A stretch of DNA of 64,000 nucleotides from contig CAWHJW010000009.1 of assembly GCA_963829725.1 (NCBI GenBank), forward strand, positions 124,001 to 188,000, read 5' to 3'. This stretch comes from RYN-230 sp963829725. Its GTDB lineage: Bacteria > Actinomycetota > Actinomycetes > Streptosporangiales > Streptosporangiaceae. The notes beneath the pieces were generated by a model, which was not told where the DNA came from, did not search any database, and saw only the letters and a program-made list of their open reading frames with translations. Made by a program: the position numbers and the translations under genes. Shown here piece after piece: positions 1 through 8,213 of this stretch (position 1 is its first letter; each line of letters opens with the position of its first letter).

Positions 1-1
1 C

Positions 2-538
2 AAGGACCGGCTCGCGGCCGCCGATGACCGGAGTTCCCCGGACGGCGGCCCGGGGGGCCACCGGCCCGCCCGGAAGCTGAGCAGGCGGGAACTACTGGAA
101 GCGGCCGAGATCGAGGACCGCCACCTGGCCGAACTGGAGGATTTCGGGCTGGTCAAGGCGTCCGGGCGGCAGTACGGGCCGGACGCCCTGGAGGCGGCGC
201 GGATCATCGTCGCCCTGGACCGGTTCGGCGTCCAGGCCCGGCACCTGCGGGCGGTCCGGGCGGCTGTCGAGCGGGAGACCTCGCTCATCGAGCAGGTGGT
301 GGCGCCCACGCTGCGGCAGCGCAGCCCCGGGTCGCGGGACCGGGCCGGGCGGACCGCCCGGGAGATCGCGGCGCTCTCCCTGCAATTGCACGCCACCCTG
401 ATGGACAGCGCGCTGGCCGAGGCCGGCTTCCCGCAGACCGGCCTGGCCGAGGCCGGATTCGCCGACGCCGGGTTCCCCGGCACCGGGTTCGGAGAGGCCG
501 GCTTCGCCGGCCCGGCCGCCGCTGGGTCCGGCGCGTGA
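2..538 (+). CDS. FtsR-like MerR-family regulator, 3' part
   Basis: This is the C-terminal part of a MerR-type regulator whose start lies before the window. The frame is open from base 2 and ends at TGA 536-538. An SRRELLEAAEIEDRHLAELEDFGLV stretch, split here as SRRELLEAAEIEDRH and LAELEDFGLV, matches the second helical half of the actinobacterial FtsR-type protein. It is followed by a helix region that could dimerise. FtsR-type proteins regulate ftsZ in corynebacteria; that role is family knowledge, not visible here. The neighbours (a DUF151 protein and a second MerR protein) match the usual actinobacterial order. The last 40 residues are a low-complexity tail with a five-residue beat (AEAGF, PQTGL, AEAGF, ADAGF, PGTGF, GEAGF). 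Confidence 0.75.
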   Translation, partial: KDRLAAADDRSSPDGGPGGHRPARKLSRRELLEAAEIEDRHLAELEDFGLVKASGRQYGPDALEAARIIVALDRFGVQARHLRAVRAAVERETSLIEQVVAPTLRQRSPGSRDRAGRTAREIAALSLQLHATLMDSALAEAGFPQTGLAEAGFADAGFPGTGFGEAGFAGPAAAGSGA

Positions 539-632
539 CATCGCTCATCCCGGGTGTACGTTGGCAAGGAGTGCCATCGCAGGGGTCCACGCCTGAGCCA
601 GCGCGTCAGGCACACGTGAGGACGGAGCCGCC

Positions 633-1103
633 GTGAGGAAGATGGAGGTCGTCGGCGTCCGGGTCGAGATGCCCACGAACCAGCCCATCGTCCTGCTGAA
701 GGAGACGCAGGGGGACAGGTACCTGCCAATCTGGATCGGGCCGGTTGAGGCAACTGCGATCGCCTTCGCCCAGCAGGGCATGGTGCCGGCCCGGCCGCTC
801 ACCCACGACCTCTTCCGTGACGTGCTGGAAGCGCTGGAGGTCCAGCTCCAGACGGTGAATATCACGGCGCTACGGGACGGCATCTTCTTCGCCGACCTGA
901 TCTTCTCCAACGGGAAAGAGGTCAGTGCCCGGCCGTCCGACTCCATCGCGCTCGCGCTGCGCACCGGGGCCGCCATCTACGCCAGCGAGGATGTCCTCGA
1001 CGAGGCGGGCGTGGCCATCCCGGACGAGCAGGAGGATGAGGTCGAGAAGTTCCGCGAGTTCCTGGACACCATCACCCCCGAGGACTTCGGGCGGGCCACG
1101 TGA
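633..1103 (+). CDS. DUF151 bifunctional nuclease family protein
   Basis: This 156-residue protein belongs to the DUF151 family, some members of which have DNase/RNase activity in plants; the bacterial role is poorly known. The core runs from MEVVGVRVEMP through LLKETQGDRYLPIWIGPVEA to RPSDSIALALRT, all family hallmarks. The acidic C-terminus (DEQEDEVEKFREF) is also typical. The GTG start at 633 follows an AGGACGGAG-like ribosome site; ATG 642 is the alternative. It lies between two MerR regulators, 94 bases after the first, which is the standard actinobacterial arrangement. Confidence 0.85.
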   Translation: MRKMEVVGVRVEMPTNQPIVLLKETQGDRYLPIWIGPVEATAIAFAQQGMVPARPLTHDLFRDVLEALEVQLQTVNITALRDGIFFADLIFSNGKEVSARPSDSIALALRTGAAIYASEDVLDEAGVAIPDEQEDEVEKFREFLDTITPEDFGRAT

Positions 1104-1137
1104 GGCACCCGCGTCCGCGACGCGCCGTCGCCGATCG

Positions 1138-1167
1138 TTGACGGGACCGGGGCGGCCAGCCTACCGT
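1138..1167 (+). promoter_or_regulatory. candidate sigma-70-type promoter of the second MerR gene
   Basis: TTGACG (1138-1143) and TACCGT (1162-1167) are separated by 18 bases and would start a transcript near 1174, about 40 bases before the GTG start at 1213. This is motif reading only. Confidence 0.45.
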
Positions 1168-1212
1168 GCGAGACAAGTACCCAGGGTGGTCAGGTCCCGG
1201 GTGGAGGCAGGC

Positions 1213-1827
1213 GTGGCGGTAACCAAAGGTAACAGTCAGTCGCCGGGTGCGCACGGTGCGGCGATGCAGCAGGCCGGTGAGCAGGGCCTGCTGTTCGGCG
1301 ACGACGTCGAGTCCAGGCCGGCCGGCACCGGCTACCGCGGCCCGACCGCCTGCGCGGCCGCCGGGATCACGTACCGCCAGCTCGATTACTGGGCCCGGAC
1401 CGGGCTCGTCGAGCCCAGTGTCCGCGCGGCCGCCGGATCCGGGTCGGCCCGGCTGTACAGCTTCCGGGACATCCTGGTGCTCAAGGTCGTCAAGCGGCTG
1501 CTGGACACCGGGATATCGCTGCAGCAGATCCGGGCCGCCGTGGCCCACCTGCGCAGCCGGGGCACCGACGACCTGGCCAGGGTGACCCTGATGAGTGACG
1601 GGGTCAGCGTCTACGAGTGCACCTCCTCCGATGAGGTGGTTGACCTGCTCCAGGGCGGCCAGGGGGTGTTCGGCATCGCGCTGGGCCGTATCTGGCAGGA
1701 AGTGGACGGCTCGCTTGCCGATCTGCCCGCCGAGCGGGCCGAGGGGGCAGAGCCCGCGGAGGTTACCCCCGGCAGTTCCCGGGAGGCTGATGAGCTGGCC
1801 CGGCGGCGCGCCCGCAAGACTGGGTAA
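1213..1827 (+). CDS. MerR-family transcriptional regulator
   Basis: A 204-residue MerR-type regulator. The winged helix-turn-helix lies at about residues 41-110: YRGPTACAAAGITYRQLDYW is the recognition half, and the ARLYSFRDILVLKVVKRLLD part is the second helical motif. A coiled region with LRSRGTDDLARV follows. GTG 1213 was chosen because GGAGG at 1203-1207 sits five bases before it; the frame is open further upstream and ATG 1264 is another option. It is the second MerR protein of the FtsR-DUF151-MerR cluster and has its own candidate promoter. There are no metal-binding cysteines, so the ligand is unknown. Confidence 0.85.
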   Translation: MAVTKGNSQSPGAHGAAMQQAGEQGLLFGDDVESRPAGTGYRGPTACAAAGITYRQLDYWARTGLVEPSVRAAAGSGSARLYSFRDILVLKVVKRLLDTGISLQQIRAAVAHLRSRGTDDLARVTLMSDGVSVYECTSSDEVVDLLQGGQGVFGIALGRIWQEVDGSLADLPAERAEGAEPAEVTPGSSREADELARRRARKTG

Positions 1828-1879
1828 CCGGACCGCCTGTCCCGGTTCACCGCTCGGGTAAGCTCGGCACAGCCGATCA

Positions 1880-1990
1880 CACCGTCCGGGAGAGTCCCTG
1901 CGCAGCCAGCGCGGGGCGCCGAAGGGGCAACCTCCCCGGAACCTCTCAGGCCCAAGGACTGGACGGGACAGGCATCTCTGGAGTTCTGCG
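1880..1990 (+). promoter_or_regulatory. glycine riboswitch, single aptamer
   Basis: The hallmarks of a glycine aptamer appear in order: CCGGGAGAGTCC (from 1886), GCGCCGAAGGGGCAA (about 1916-1930), CCTCTCAGGCCCAAGGAC (from about 1942) and GGCATCTCTGGAG (1971-1983). A candidate -10 element, TAAGCT at 1859-1864, places the transcript start just before it. It leads gcvP, whose product breaks down glycine, so glycine binding most likely turns expression on. Only one clear aptamer is present rather than the common tandem pair. Confidence 0.88.
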
Positions 1991-2048
1991 CCCGGGCGCC
2001 GGCAAGGCCAGGCAACGGCCCGGGCCGGTGACGACAGAGGGGGAGGAT

Positions 2049-2071
2049 CAGGCACGCTCGGGGCGTGCCTG
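2049..2071 (+). promoter_or_regulatory. hairpin between glycine aptamer and gcvP ribosome site
   Basis: CAGGCACGC and GCGTGCCTG form a perfect 9-bp stem around a TCGGG loop, ending 12 bases before the GGAGG (2084-2088) of gcvP. There is no U-run, so control of translation or Rho-dependent termination is more likely than intrinsic termination. It is a candidate expression platform for the riboswitch. Confidence 0.6.
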
Positions 2072-2093
2072 GCGGCTCCCTCTGGAGGCTCCG

Positions 2094-4907
2094 ATGAACT
2101 TCGCCGCGCGGCACATAGGACCATCCCCCGACGAGCAGCGGCGCATGCTGAGCGCGATCGGCTACGCCTCGCTCGGCGACCTCACCGCCGCCGCCCTGCC
2201 GCCCGGGCTGGCCGACCCCCGCCCGCTGGACCTGCCGCCGGCCGCGTCCGAGGCGGAGGCGCTCGCCGAGCTGCGCCAGCTGGCCGCCCAGAACACCGTG
2301 GCCACCTCGATGATCGGCCTGGGCTACTACGGGACCGTCACCCCGGCGGTGATCCGCCGCAACGTGCTGGAGAACCCGGCCTGGTACACCGCATACACGC
2401 CCTACCAGCCGGAAATCTCGCAAGGCCGGCTGGAGGCGCTGCTCACCTTCCAGACGGCCGTCGCCGACCTGACCGCGCTGCCGGTCGCCGGGGCGTCGCT
2501 GCTGGACGAGGCGACCGCGGCCGCGGAGGCGATGACGCTGGCCCGGCGGGCGGCCGGCCGGGGCCGGGTCTTCCTGGCCGACTCCGACTGCCTGCCGCAG
2601 ACGCTGGCCGTGCTGGCCACCCGGGCCGAGCCGCTCGGCATCGAGCTCGTCGTCACCGAGGTGACCCCGGAGGTGATCGGGGCGCAGCCGGAGGACGCGC
2701 TGTTCGGCGTCCTGCTGCAGTACCCGGGGGCGAGCGGCGCGGTCCGCGACCTGCGGCCGGCGATCGACGCCGCGCACGGCCGCGGGGCCCTGGCCGCTGT
2801 CGCCGCCGACCTGCTCGCGCTGACCCTGCTGACGCCCCCGGGCGAGCTGGGCGCGGACATCGCGGTCGGCAGCTCGCAGCGCTTCGGCGTGCCGATGGGT
2901 TACGGCGGGCCGCACGCCGCCTACCTGGCCGTCCGGGACGGCCTGCGCCGGCAGCTGCCCGGCCGTCTGGTCGGCGTCTCGCTGGACGCGGACGGCCGCC
3001 CGGCCTACCGGCTGGCGCTGCAGGCCCGCGAGCAGCACATCCGCCGGGAGAAGGCGACCAGCAATATCTGCACGGCCCAGGTGCTGCTGGCGGTGCTGGC
3101 CGCGATGTACGCGGTGTACCACGGCCCGGACGGGCTGACCGCGATCGCGGCCGCCGTGCACGGCAAGGCGGTACGGCTGGCGGCCATGCTGCGGGCCCGC
3201 GGGGCCGGCGTCGCAGCGGGCGGCTTCTTCGACACCGTCCGGGTCACCCTGCCCGGCGGCGCGGCGGCCGCCACGGCGCGGGCCCGGGCGGCGGGCTACA
3301 ACCTGCGACTGGTCAACGCCGACACGGTGCAGGCGGCCTGCGACGAGACCACCACCGAGGCGTGCCTGCGGGAGGTGGCCGCCGCGCTGGTCCCCGGTGA
3401 CCAAAGGGAGCCAGCGGAGGACGGCCCGGGTTCCGCGCTGCCGCCCGGGCTGCTCCGCCGGTCCGGCTTCCTGGCCCACCCGGTGTTCCACGAGCACCGC
3501 AGCGAGACCGCGCTGCTGCGCTACCTGCGCCGCCTCGCGGACTTCGACATCGCCCTGGACCGGTCGATGATCCCGCTCGGCTCGTGCACGATGAAACTCA
3601 ACGCGGCCGCGGAGATGGAGCCAGTGACCTGGCCGGAGTTCGCCGGGCTGCACCCGTTCGCCCCGGCGGAGCAGGCCCGCGGGTATGCCGCGCTGATCAG
3701 CGACCTGGAGCGGTGGCTGGCCGAGATCACCGGTTACGACGCGGTCAGCCTGCAGCCCAACGCGGGCTCCCAGGGCGAGCTGGCCGGGCTGCTCGCCATC
3801 CGGGCCTACCATAGCGGCCGCGGCGACACCGGGCGCGACGTCTGCCTGATCCCGGAGTCCGCGCACGGCACCAACGCGGCCAGCGCCGTGCTGGCCGGCC
3901 TGCGGGTCGTGGTGGTCAAGTGCGGGGCTGACGGTGCCATCGACCTGGGCGACCTGGCGGCCAAGCTGGAGTCCCGGGGCGGCCAGGTGGCTGCCATCAT
4001 GCTGACCTACCCGTCCACCCACGGCGTGTTCGAGGAGACGGTCAGCGCCGTATGCGAGGCGGTGCACGCCGCGGGCGGCCAGGTGTACGTGGACGGTGCC
4101 AACCTCAACGCGCTGGTCGGCCTGGCCCGGCCGGGCCGGTTCGGCGCGGACGTGTCACACCTGAACCTGCACAAGACGTTCTGCATCCCGCACGGCGGCG
4201 GCGGCCCGGGCGTCGGCCCGGTCGCCGTCGCGGCCCACCTGGCCGGCTTCCTGCCCGGGAGGAAGACGGGGCCGGTGGCGGCGGCGCCATACGGGTCGGC
4301 CGGTATCCTGCCCATCTCCTGGGCCTACCTGCGGATGATGGGCCCGGACGGGCTGCGCCAGGCCTCCGGGGTGGCCATCCTGGCCGCTAACTACGTCGCC
4401 CGCCGGCTGGGCGGCCGGTACCCGGTGCTCTACACCGGCCGCGGCGGCCTGGTGGCGCACGAGTGCATCCTGGACCTCCGGCCGGTCACCCGGGAGACCG
4501 GCGTCACCGTGGAGGACGTGGCGAAACGCCTCATCGACTATGGATTTCACGCCCCGACGATGTCCTTCCCGGTGGCCGGGACCCTGATGGTGGAGCCGAC
4601 CGAGAGCGAGGACCTGGCCGAGCTGGACCGGTTCTGCGACGCCATGCTGGCCATCCGGGACGAGATCGACAAGGTTGCCTCCGGTGAGTACGACCGCGGG
4701 GACAACCCGCTGCGGGGTGCCCCGCACACCGCGTCGATGCTGCTGTCCGCCGACTGGAAGCACCCGTACGAGCGCGAGCAGGCGGCCTACCCGATGCCCG
4801 GTGACCGGCGTGGCAAGTACTGGCCGCCGGTGCGCCGCATCGACCAGGCCTACGGCGACCGCAACCTGGTGTGCGCCTGCCCGCCGGCGGCCGCGTTCGA
4901 GGACTGA
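2094..4907 (+). CDS. gcvP: glycine dehydrogenase (decarboxylating), P-protein
   Basis: The P-protein of the glycine cleavage system, 937 residues, decarboxylates glycine with PLP and passes the aminomethyl group to the H-protein lipoyl arm. ATG 2094 is chosen over the upstream frame because GGAGG lies six bases before it and MNFAARHIGPSPDEQRRML is the family N-terminus. The PLP lysine is K694 in NLHKTFCIPHGGGGPG. The GSCTMKLN motif and both fused halves of the dimer-type enzyme are present, so it is the single-chain form. The gene follows the glycine riboswitch. The T- and H-protein genes are not in this window. Confidence 0.95.
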   Translation: MNFAARHIGPSPDEQRRMLSAIGYASLGDLTAAALPPGLADPRPLDLPPAASEAEALAELRQLAAQNTVATSMIGLGYYGTVTPAVIRRNVLENPAWYTAYTPYQPEISQGRLEALLTFQTAVADLTALPVAGASLLDEATAAAEAMTLARRAAGRGRVFLADSDCLPQTLAVLATRAEPLGIELVVTEVTPEVIGAQPEDALFGVLLQYPGASGAVRDLRPAIDAAHGRGALAAVAADLLALTLLTPPGELGADIAVGSSQRFGVPMGYGGPHAAYLAVRDGLRRQLPGRLVGVSLDADGRPAYRLALQAREQHIRREKATSNICTAQVLLAVLAAMYAVYHGPDGLTAIAAAVHGKAVRLAAMLRARGAGVAAGGFFDTVRVTLPGGAAAATARARAAGYNLRLVNADTVQAACDETTTEACLREVAAALVPGDQREPAEDGPGSALPPGLLRRSGFLAHPVFHEHRSETALLRYLRRLADFDIALDRSMIPLGSCTMKLNAAAEMEPVTWPEFAGLHPFAPAEQARGYAALISDLERWLAEITGYDAVSLQPNAGSQGELAGLLAIRAYHSGRGDTGRDVCLIPESAHGTNAASAVLAGLRVVVVKCGADGAIDLGDLAAKLESRGGQVAAIMLTYPSTHGVFEETVSAVCEAVHAAGGQVYVDGANLNALVGLARPGRFGADVSHLNLHKTFCIPHGGGGPGVGPVAVAAHLAGFLPGRKTGPVAAAPYGSAGILPISWAYLRMMGPDGLRQASGVAILAANYVARRLGGRYPVLYTGRGGLVAHECILDLRPVTRETGVTVEDVAKRLIDYGFHAPTMSFPVAGTLMVEPTESEDLAELDRFCDAMLAIRDEIDKVASGEYDRGDNPLRGAPHTASMLLSADWKHPYEREQAAYPMPGDRRGKYWPPVRRIDQAYGDRNLVCACPPAAAFED

Positions 4908-4971
4908 CGCTTATCGGTAAGGCTCCCAGGCGTTACGCTGCGTGCCAGTGCTCGGGCAGGAGAGGCGCAGG

Positions 4972-6012
4972 ATGGGACATTCCCCGCAGTCGGTCATCGT
5001 CGGGCTGGACAACGGCGGCACGATGAACAACGCCACCGTGCTGGCTGAGGGCGGGCGTTTCCTGGTCGGTCACATGCTGGAGCGGCCGAGCCGGGTGCGG
5101 GAGGGACCGGACGCCGCCATCGAGGCACTGGCCGCCGCCTTCGACCAGGTGCTCGAGGTCACCGGGGTGCCGCGGGCCGTGGTGCACGGGGTCGGGCTGG
5201 ACACCCCGGGCCCGGCCAGTGCCGACGGGGTGCTGTCCTCCCGGGGCGGCACCAACCTCGTGCACCACGGCTGGGCCGGCTTCAACATCCGGGCCGCCCT
5301 GGAGGAGCGGCTGGGCCTCCCGGTGGTTTACACGAACGACGCCAACGCGGCCGCACTCTACGCTCACTACGCCCGGTTCGGCACCGCGGCGGCCCGGCAC
5401 TCCAGCGTGGCCGCCATCGTCGGTACCGGCCTCGGCGGCGGCCTGGTCGAGTCCGGGCAGGTGGTCAGCGGGGCGGCGGGGATGGCCGGCGAGCTCGGCC
5501 ACGTGCAGATCCCGCTGGACGGGCTGCTGGGCGACGGCCAGCCGGTGCCGGCCTGCAACTGCGGGCTGTCCGGCGACGCGGAAAGCGTCGCCTCGCTGAC
5601 CGGGATCGAGCGGAACCTGCTGCCGTACTGGCTCGGCCAGTTCCCCGGGCACGAGCTCGCGACGCTGCCGCTGGCCAGGGCGGCCAAGCTGGTGCGCGGC
5701 TTCGGCGAGGCGGGCGACCCGCTGGCCCGGCACATCTTCGAGCAGCAGGCGATGGCCCTGGGCCGGGTGTTCTCCATCGCGGCCATGTTCACCGACCCGG
5801 GCACCTACTTCGTGGGCGGCGGCGTGGTCGAGGCGGACCCGGCGTTCAGCGCCTGGTTCCTGGACCGGGTCCGGGAGCACACCACGCTGCGCGCCGAACA
5901 GCACGCGGTGGTGGACTTCGCGCTGGTGCCGGACCTGGACCGGGCCGGGGCCCGCGGCGCGGCCCTCGCGGCGCGCTCCGCCCTTCACGCGGTCACCGGG
6001 GAGCCCGCATAG
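4972..6012 (+). CDS. ROK-family sugar kinase or regulator-like protein
   Basis: A 346-residue ROK protein. It has the N-terminal phosphate loop (VGLDNGGTMNNATV), a catalytic-type aspartate in YTNDANAAALYA, and the GTGLGGGLV segment. ATG 4972 is preferred to GTG 4942 because AGGAGAGG ends six bases before it. The usual ROK zinc motif CxCGxxGCxE reads CNCGLSGDAES here, so the third cysteine is an aspartate. There is no N-terminal helix-turn-helix, so a kinase (glucose or N-acetyl-sugar) is more likely than a repressor. The substrate cannot be read from the sequence. It ends nine bases before uvrC. Confidence 0.75.
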   Translation: MGHSPQSVIVGLDNGGTMNNATVLAEGGRFLVGHMLERPSRVREGPDAAIEALAAAFDQVLEVTGVPRAVVHGVGLDTPGPASADGVLSSRGGTNLVHHGWAGFNIRAALEERLGLPVVYTNDANAAALYAHYARFGTAAARHSSVAAIVGTGLGGGLVESGQVVSGAAGMAGELGHVQIPLDGLLGDGQPVPACNCGLSGDAESVASLTGIERNLLPYWLGQFPGHELATLPLARAAKLVRGFGEAGDPLARHIFEQQAMALGRVFSIAAMFTDPGTYFVGGGVVEADPAFSAWFLDRVREHTTLRAEQHAVVDFALVPDLDRAGARGAALAARSALHAVTGEPA

Positions 6013-6021
6013 AGTTGCTGC

Positions 6022-8112
6022 GTGGCAGATCCGCACTCCTACCGGCCAGCGCCCGGGTCCATCCCGGAATCGCCGGGGGTGTACCGGTTCCGGGATGAGC
6101 GCGGCCGGGTCATCTACGTCGGGAAGGCCAAGAACCTACGGTCCCGGCTGAACTCCTACTTCGCCGATTTCGCCGGGCTGCACCCGCGGACCCAGACGAT
6201 GCTCCGCTCGGCCGCCAGCGTCGACTGGACCGTGGTCGGCACCGAGGTCGAGGCGCTGCAGCTGGAGTACTCCTGGATCAAGGAGTTCGACCCCCGGTTC
6301 AACGTCCGGTACCGGGACGACAAGAGCTACCCCTACCTCGCCGTCACCATGAACGAGGAGTACCCCCGGGTCACCGTGATGCGCGGCGCCAAGCGGCGCG
6401 GGGTCCGCTACTTCGGGCCCTACTCGCACGCGTGGGCCATCCGGGAGACCGTCGACGCGCTGCTGCGTGTCTTCCCGGTGCGGACCTGTTCCGCCGGGGT
6501 GTTCAAGCGGGCCGGCCAGATCGGGCGGCCGTGCCTGCTCGGCTACATCGGCAAGTGCTCGGCGCCGTGCGTGGGCCGGGTCAGCGAGGCCGAGCACCGG
6601 CTGCTGGCCGAGGAGTTCTGCGACTTCATGGCCGGGCAGACCGACCGGTTCATCCACCGCCTGGAAGCGGACATGCGGGGGGCGGCCCGGGCCGAGGAGT
6701 TCGAGCGGGCCGCCCGGCTGCGCGATGACATCAAGGCGCTGCAGCGGGCCCTGGAGAAGCAGACCGTGGTACTCGGCGACGGTACCGACTGCGACGTCAT
6801 CGCCCTCGCCGAGGATCAGCTGGAAGCGGCCGTGCAGGTGTTCTACGTGCGCGGCGGGCGGGTCCGCGGGCAGCGCGGCTGGGTGGTGGACAAGGTCGAG
6901 GACGTGACGCCGGGGGAGCTGGTGGAGCATTTCCTCGGCCAGGTGTACGGCGACGACGCCGTGGCCAGCGACCAGGCCGCCGCCCCGGCCGGGCGCGGCC
7001 GCCGGGGTGACGCCGGCGGCCCGCTGGACCCCCGGCAGGTCACCCGGCCGGCGCCGGGCCAGGGCAGCATCCCGCGGGAGGTGCTGGTGCCGGTACTGCC
7101 GCCGGACGCGGCCGCGGTGCAGGAGTGGCTCACCGCCCGGCGGGGCAGCCGGGTCCGGCTCCGGGTGCCGCAGCGCGGCGACAAGAAGGCGCTGCTGGAG
7201 ACCGTGACCCGGAACGCGGGGGAGACGCTGGCGCTGCACAAGACCCGCCGGGCCAGTGACCTGACCACGCGCAGCCGCGCGCTGCAGGAGATCCAGGACG
7301 CGCTCGGCCTGGAGGAGGCCCCGCTGCGCATCGAATGCTACGACGTGTCCAACCTGCAGGGCACCCACGTGGTCGCCTCCATGGTGGTGTTCGAGGACGG
7401 GCTGGCCCGCAAGTCGGAGTACCGGCGCTTCGCGGTCAAGGGCACCGGCGGGACGGACGACGTGGCCTCCGTGTACGAGGTGATCACCCGGCGGTTCCGC
7501 CGCTACCTGGAGGAGCGCGAGGCCACCGGCGAGCTGGACTCGCTCGGCGACACCGGGGTCATCGGCCAGCCGCGCAAGTTCGCCTACCCGCCGAACCTCG
7601 CGGTGATCGACGGCGGCCAGCCCCAGGCGGCCGCGGCCGCCCGGGCGCTAGCCGAGCTCGGCATCGATGAGGTCGCGGTGTGCGGGCTGGCCAAGCGGCT
7701 GGAGGAGGTGTGGCTGCCCGGCGAGGACGAGCCGGTGATCATGCCGCGGACCAGTGAGGGCCTGTACCTGCTGCAGCGGGTCCGGGACGAGGCGCACCGC
7801 TTCGCCATCACGTACCACCGGGCAAAACGGTCCAAGGCACTCGCCGTGAGCGAGCTTGACGCGGTCCCGGGACTCGGCCCCGCCCGGCGGGCTACGCTGC
7901 TACGGCACTTCGGCTCGGTGCGCAAGCTGGCCAGCGCGACCGAGCCGGAGATCGCCGGCCTGCCCGGCATCGGCCCGCGGATCGCCGAGGCGGTGCTGGC
8001 CGCGCTGCGGCCCGCCGGGCCGGACGGCCCGGGCCAGCCGGGCGATGCGGCCCAGCCGGGCAGCGATGGGACGGACGGGGCGGCCAGCGTGACGGATGGG
8101 GGGACGTCATGA
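6022..8112 (+). CDS. uvrC: excinuclease ABC subunit C
   Basis: UvrC makes both incisions in nucleotide excision repair with UvrA and UvrB. The 696-residue product has the GIY-YIG nuclease domain (PGVYRFRDERGRVIYVGKAKN, broken here as PGVYRF and VIYVGKAKN, residues about 14-95), a UVR motif around RAEEFERAARLRDD, the RNase H-like nuclease domain (ECYDVSNLQG), and two helix-hairpin-helix motifs (VPGLGPARR, LPGIGPRIAEA) before a low-complexity tail. The start is GTG 6022. The last codon overlaps a small downstream frame (ATGA at 8109-8112). It opens the conserved uvrC-rapZ-yvcK-whiA block. Confidence 0.95.
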   Translation: MADPHSYRPAPGSIPESPGVYRFRDERGRVIYVGKAKNLRSRLNSYFADFAGLHPRTQTMLRSAASVDWTVVGTEVEALQLEYSWIKEFDPRFNVRYRDDKSYPYLAVTMNEEYPRVTVMRGAKRRGVRYFGPYSHAWAIRETVDALLRVFPVRTCSAGVFKRAGQIGRPCLLGYIGKCSAPCVGRVSEAEHRLLAEEFCDFMAGQTDRFIHRLEADMRGAARAEEFERAARLRDDIKALQRALEKQTVVLGDGTDCDVIALAEDQLEAAVQVFYVRGGRVRGQRGWVVDKVEDVTPGELVEHFLGQVYGDDAVASDQAAAPAGRGRRGDAGGPLDPRQVTRPAPGQGSIPREVLVPVLPPDAAAVQEWLTARRGSRVRLRVPQRGDKKALLETVTRNAGETLALHKTRRASDLTTRSRALQEIQDALGLEEAPLRIECYDVSNLQGTHVVASMVVFEDGLARKSEYRRFAVKGTGGTDDVASVYEVITRRFRRYLEEREATGELDSLGDTGVIGQPRKFAYPPNLAVIDGGQPQAAAAARALAELGIDEVAVCGLAKRLEEVWLPGEDEPVIMPRTSEGLYLLQRVRDEAHRFAITYHRAKRSKALAVSELDAVPGLGPARRATLLRHFGSVRKLASATEPEIAGLPGIGPRIAEAVLAALRPAGPDGPGQPGDAAQPGSDGTDGAASVTDGGTS

Positions 8113-8213
8113 GCCAGGCAGGCACCATGGGCCGGCCGGGCAGCACAGCCAGGCGCCGCCGCGGCCGGGCCCGGCCGCCGCGGGCGGCCCGCGGCGGGCG
8201 GGCGGCCCGGTGA
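8109..8213 (+). CDS. possible 34-residue arginine-rich coupling peptide
   Basis: A small frame starts in an ATGA overlap with the uvrC stop (8109-8112) and ends in a GTGA overlap with the likely rapZ start (GTG 8210, TGA 8211-8213). GGGGGG lies about six bases before its ATG. The peptide is strongly basic: 11 of 34 residues are arginine, including ARRRRGRARPPRAARGGR. It may exist only to carry ribosomes from uvrC to rapZ. No homologue is recognised, and in such GC-rich DNA a frame this short can be chance. Confidence 0.4.
   Translation: MSQAGTMGRPGSTARRRRGRARPPRAARGGRAAR

Noticed and set aside
1960..2048. A second glycine aptamer
   Set aside because: Only the closing GGCATCTCTGGAG is present; the conserved GCCGAAGGGGCAA core is not repeated.
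1611..4067. An open frame of 818 codons on the minus strand opposite gcvP
   Set aside because: It is the reverse-frame shadow of gcvP and the MerR gene, with no family signature.
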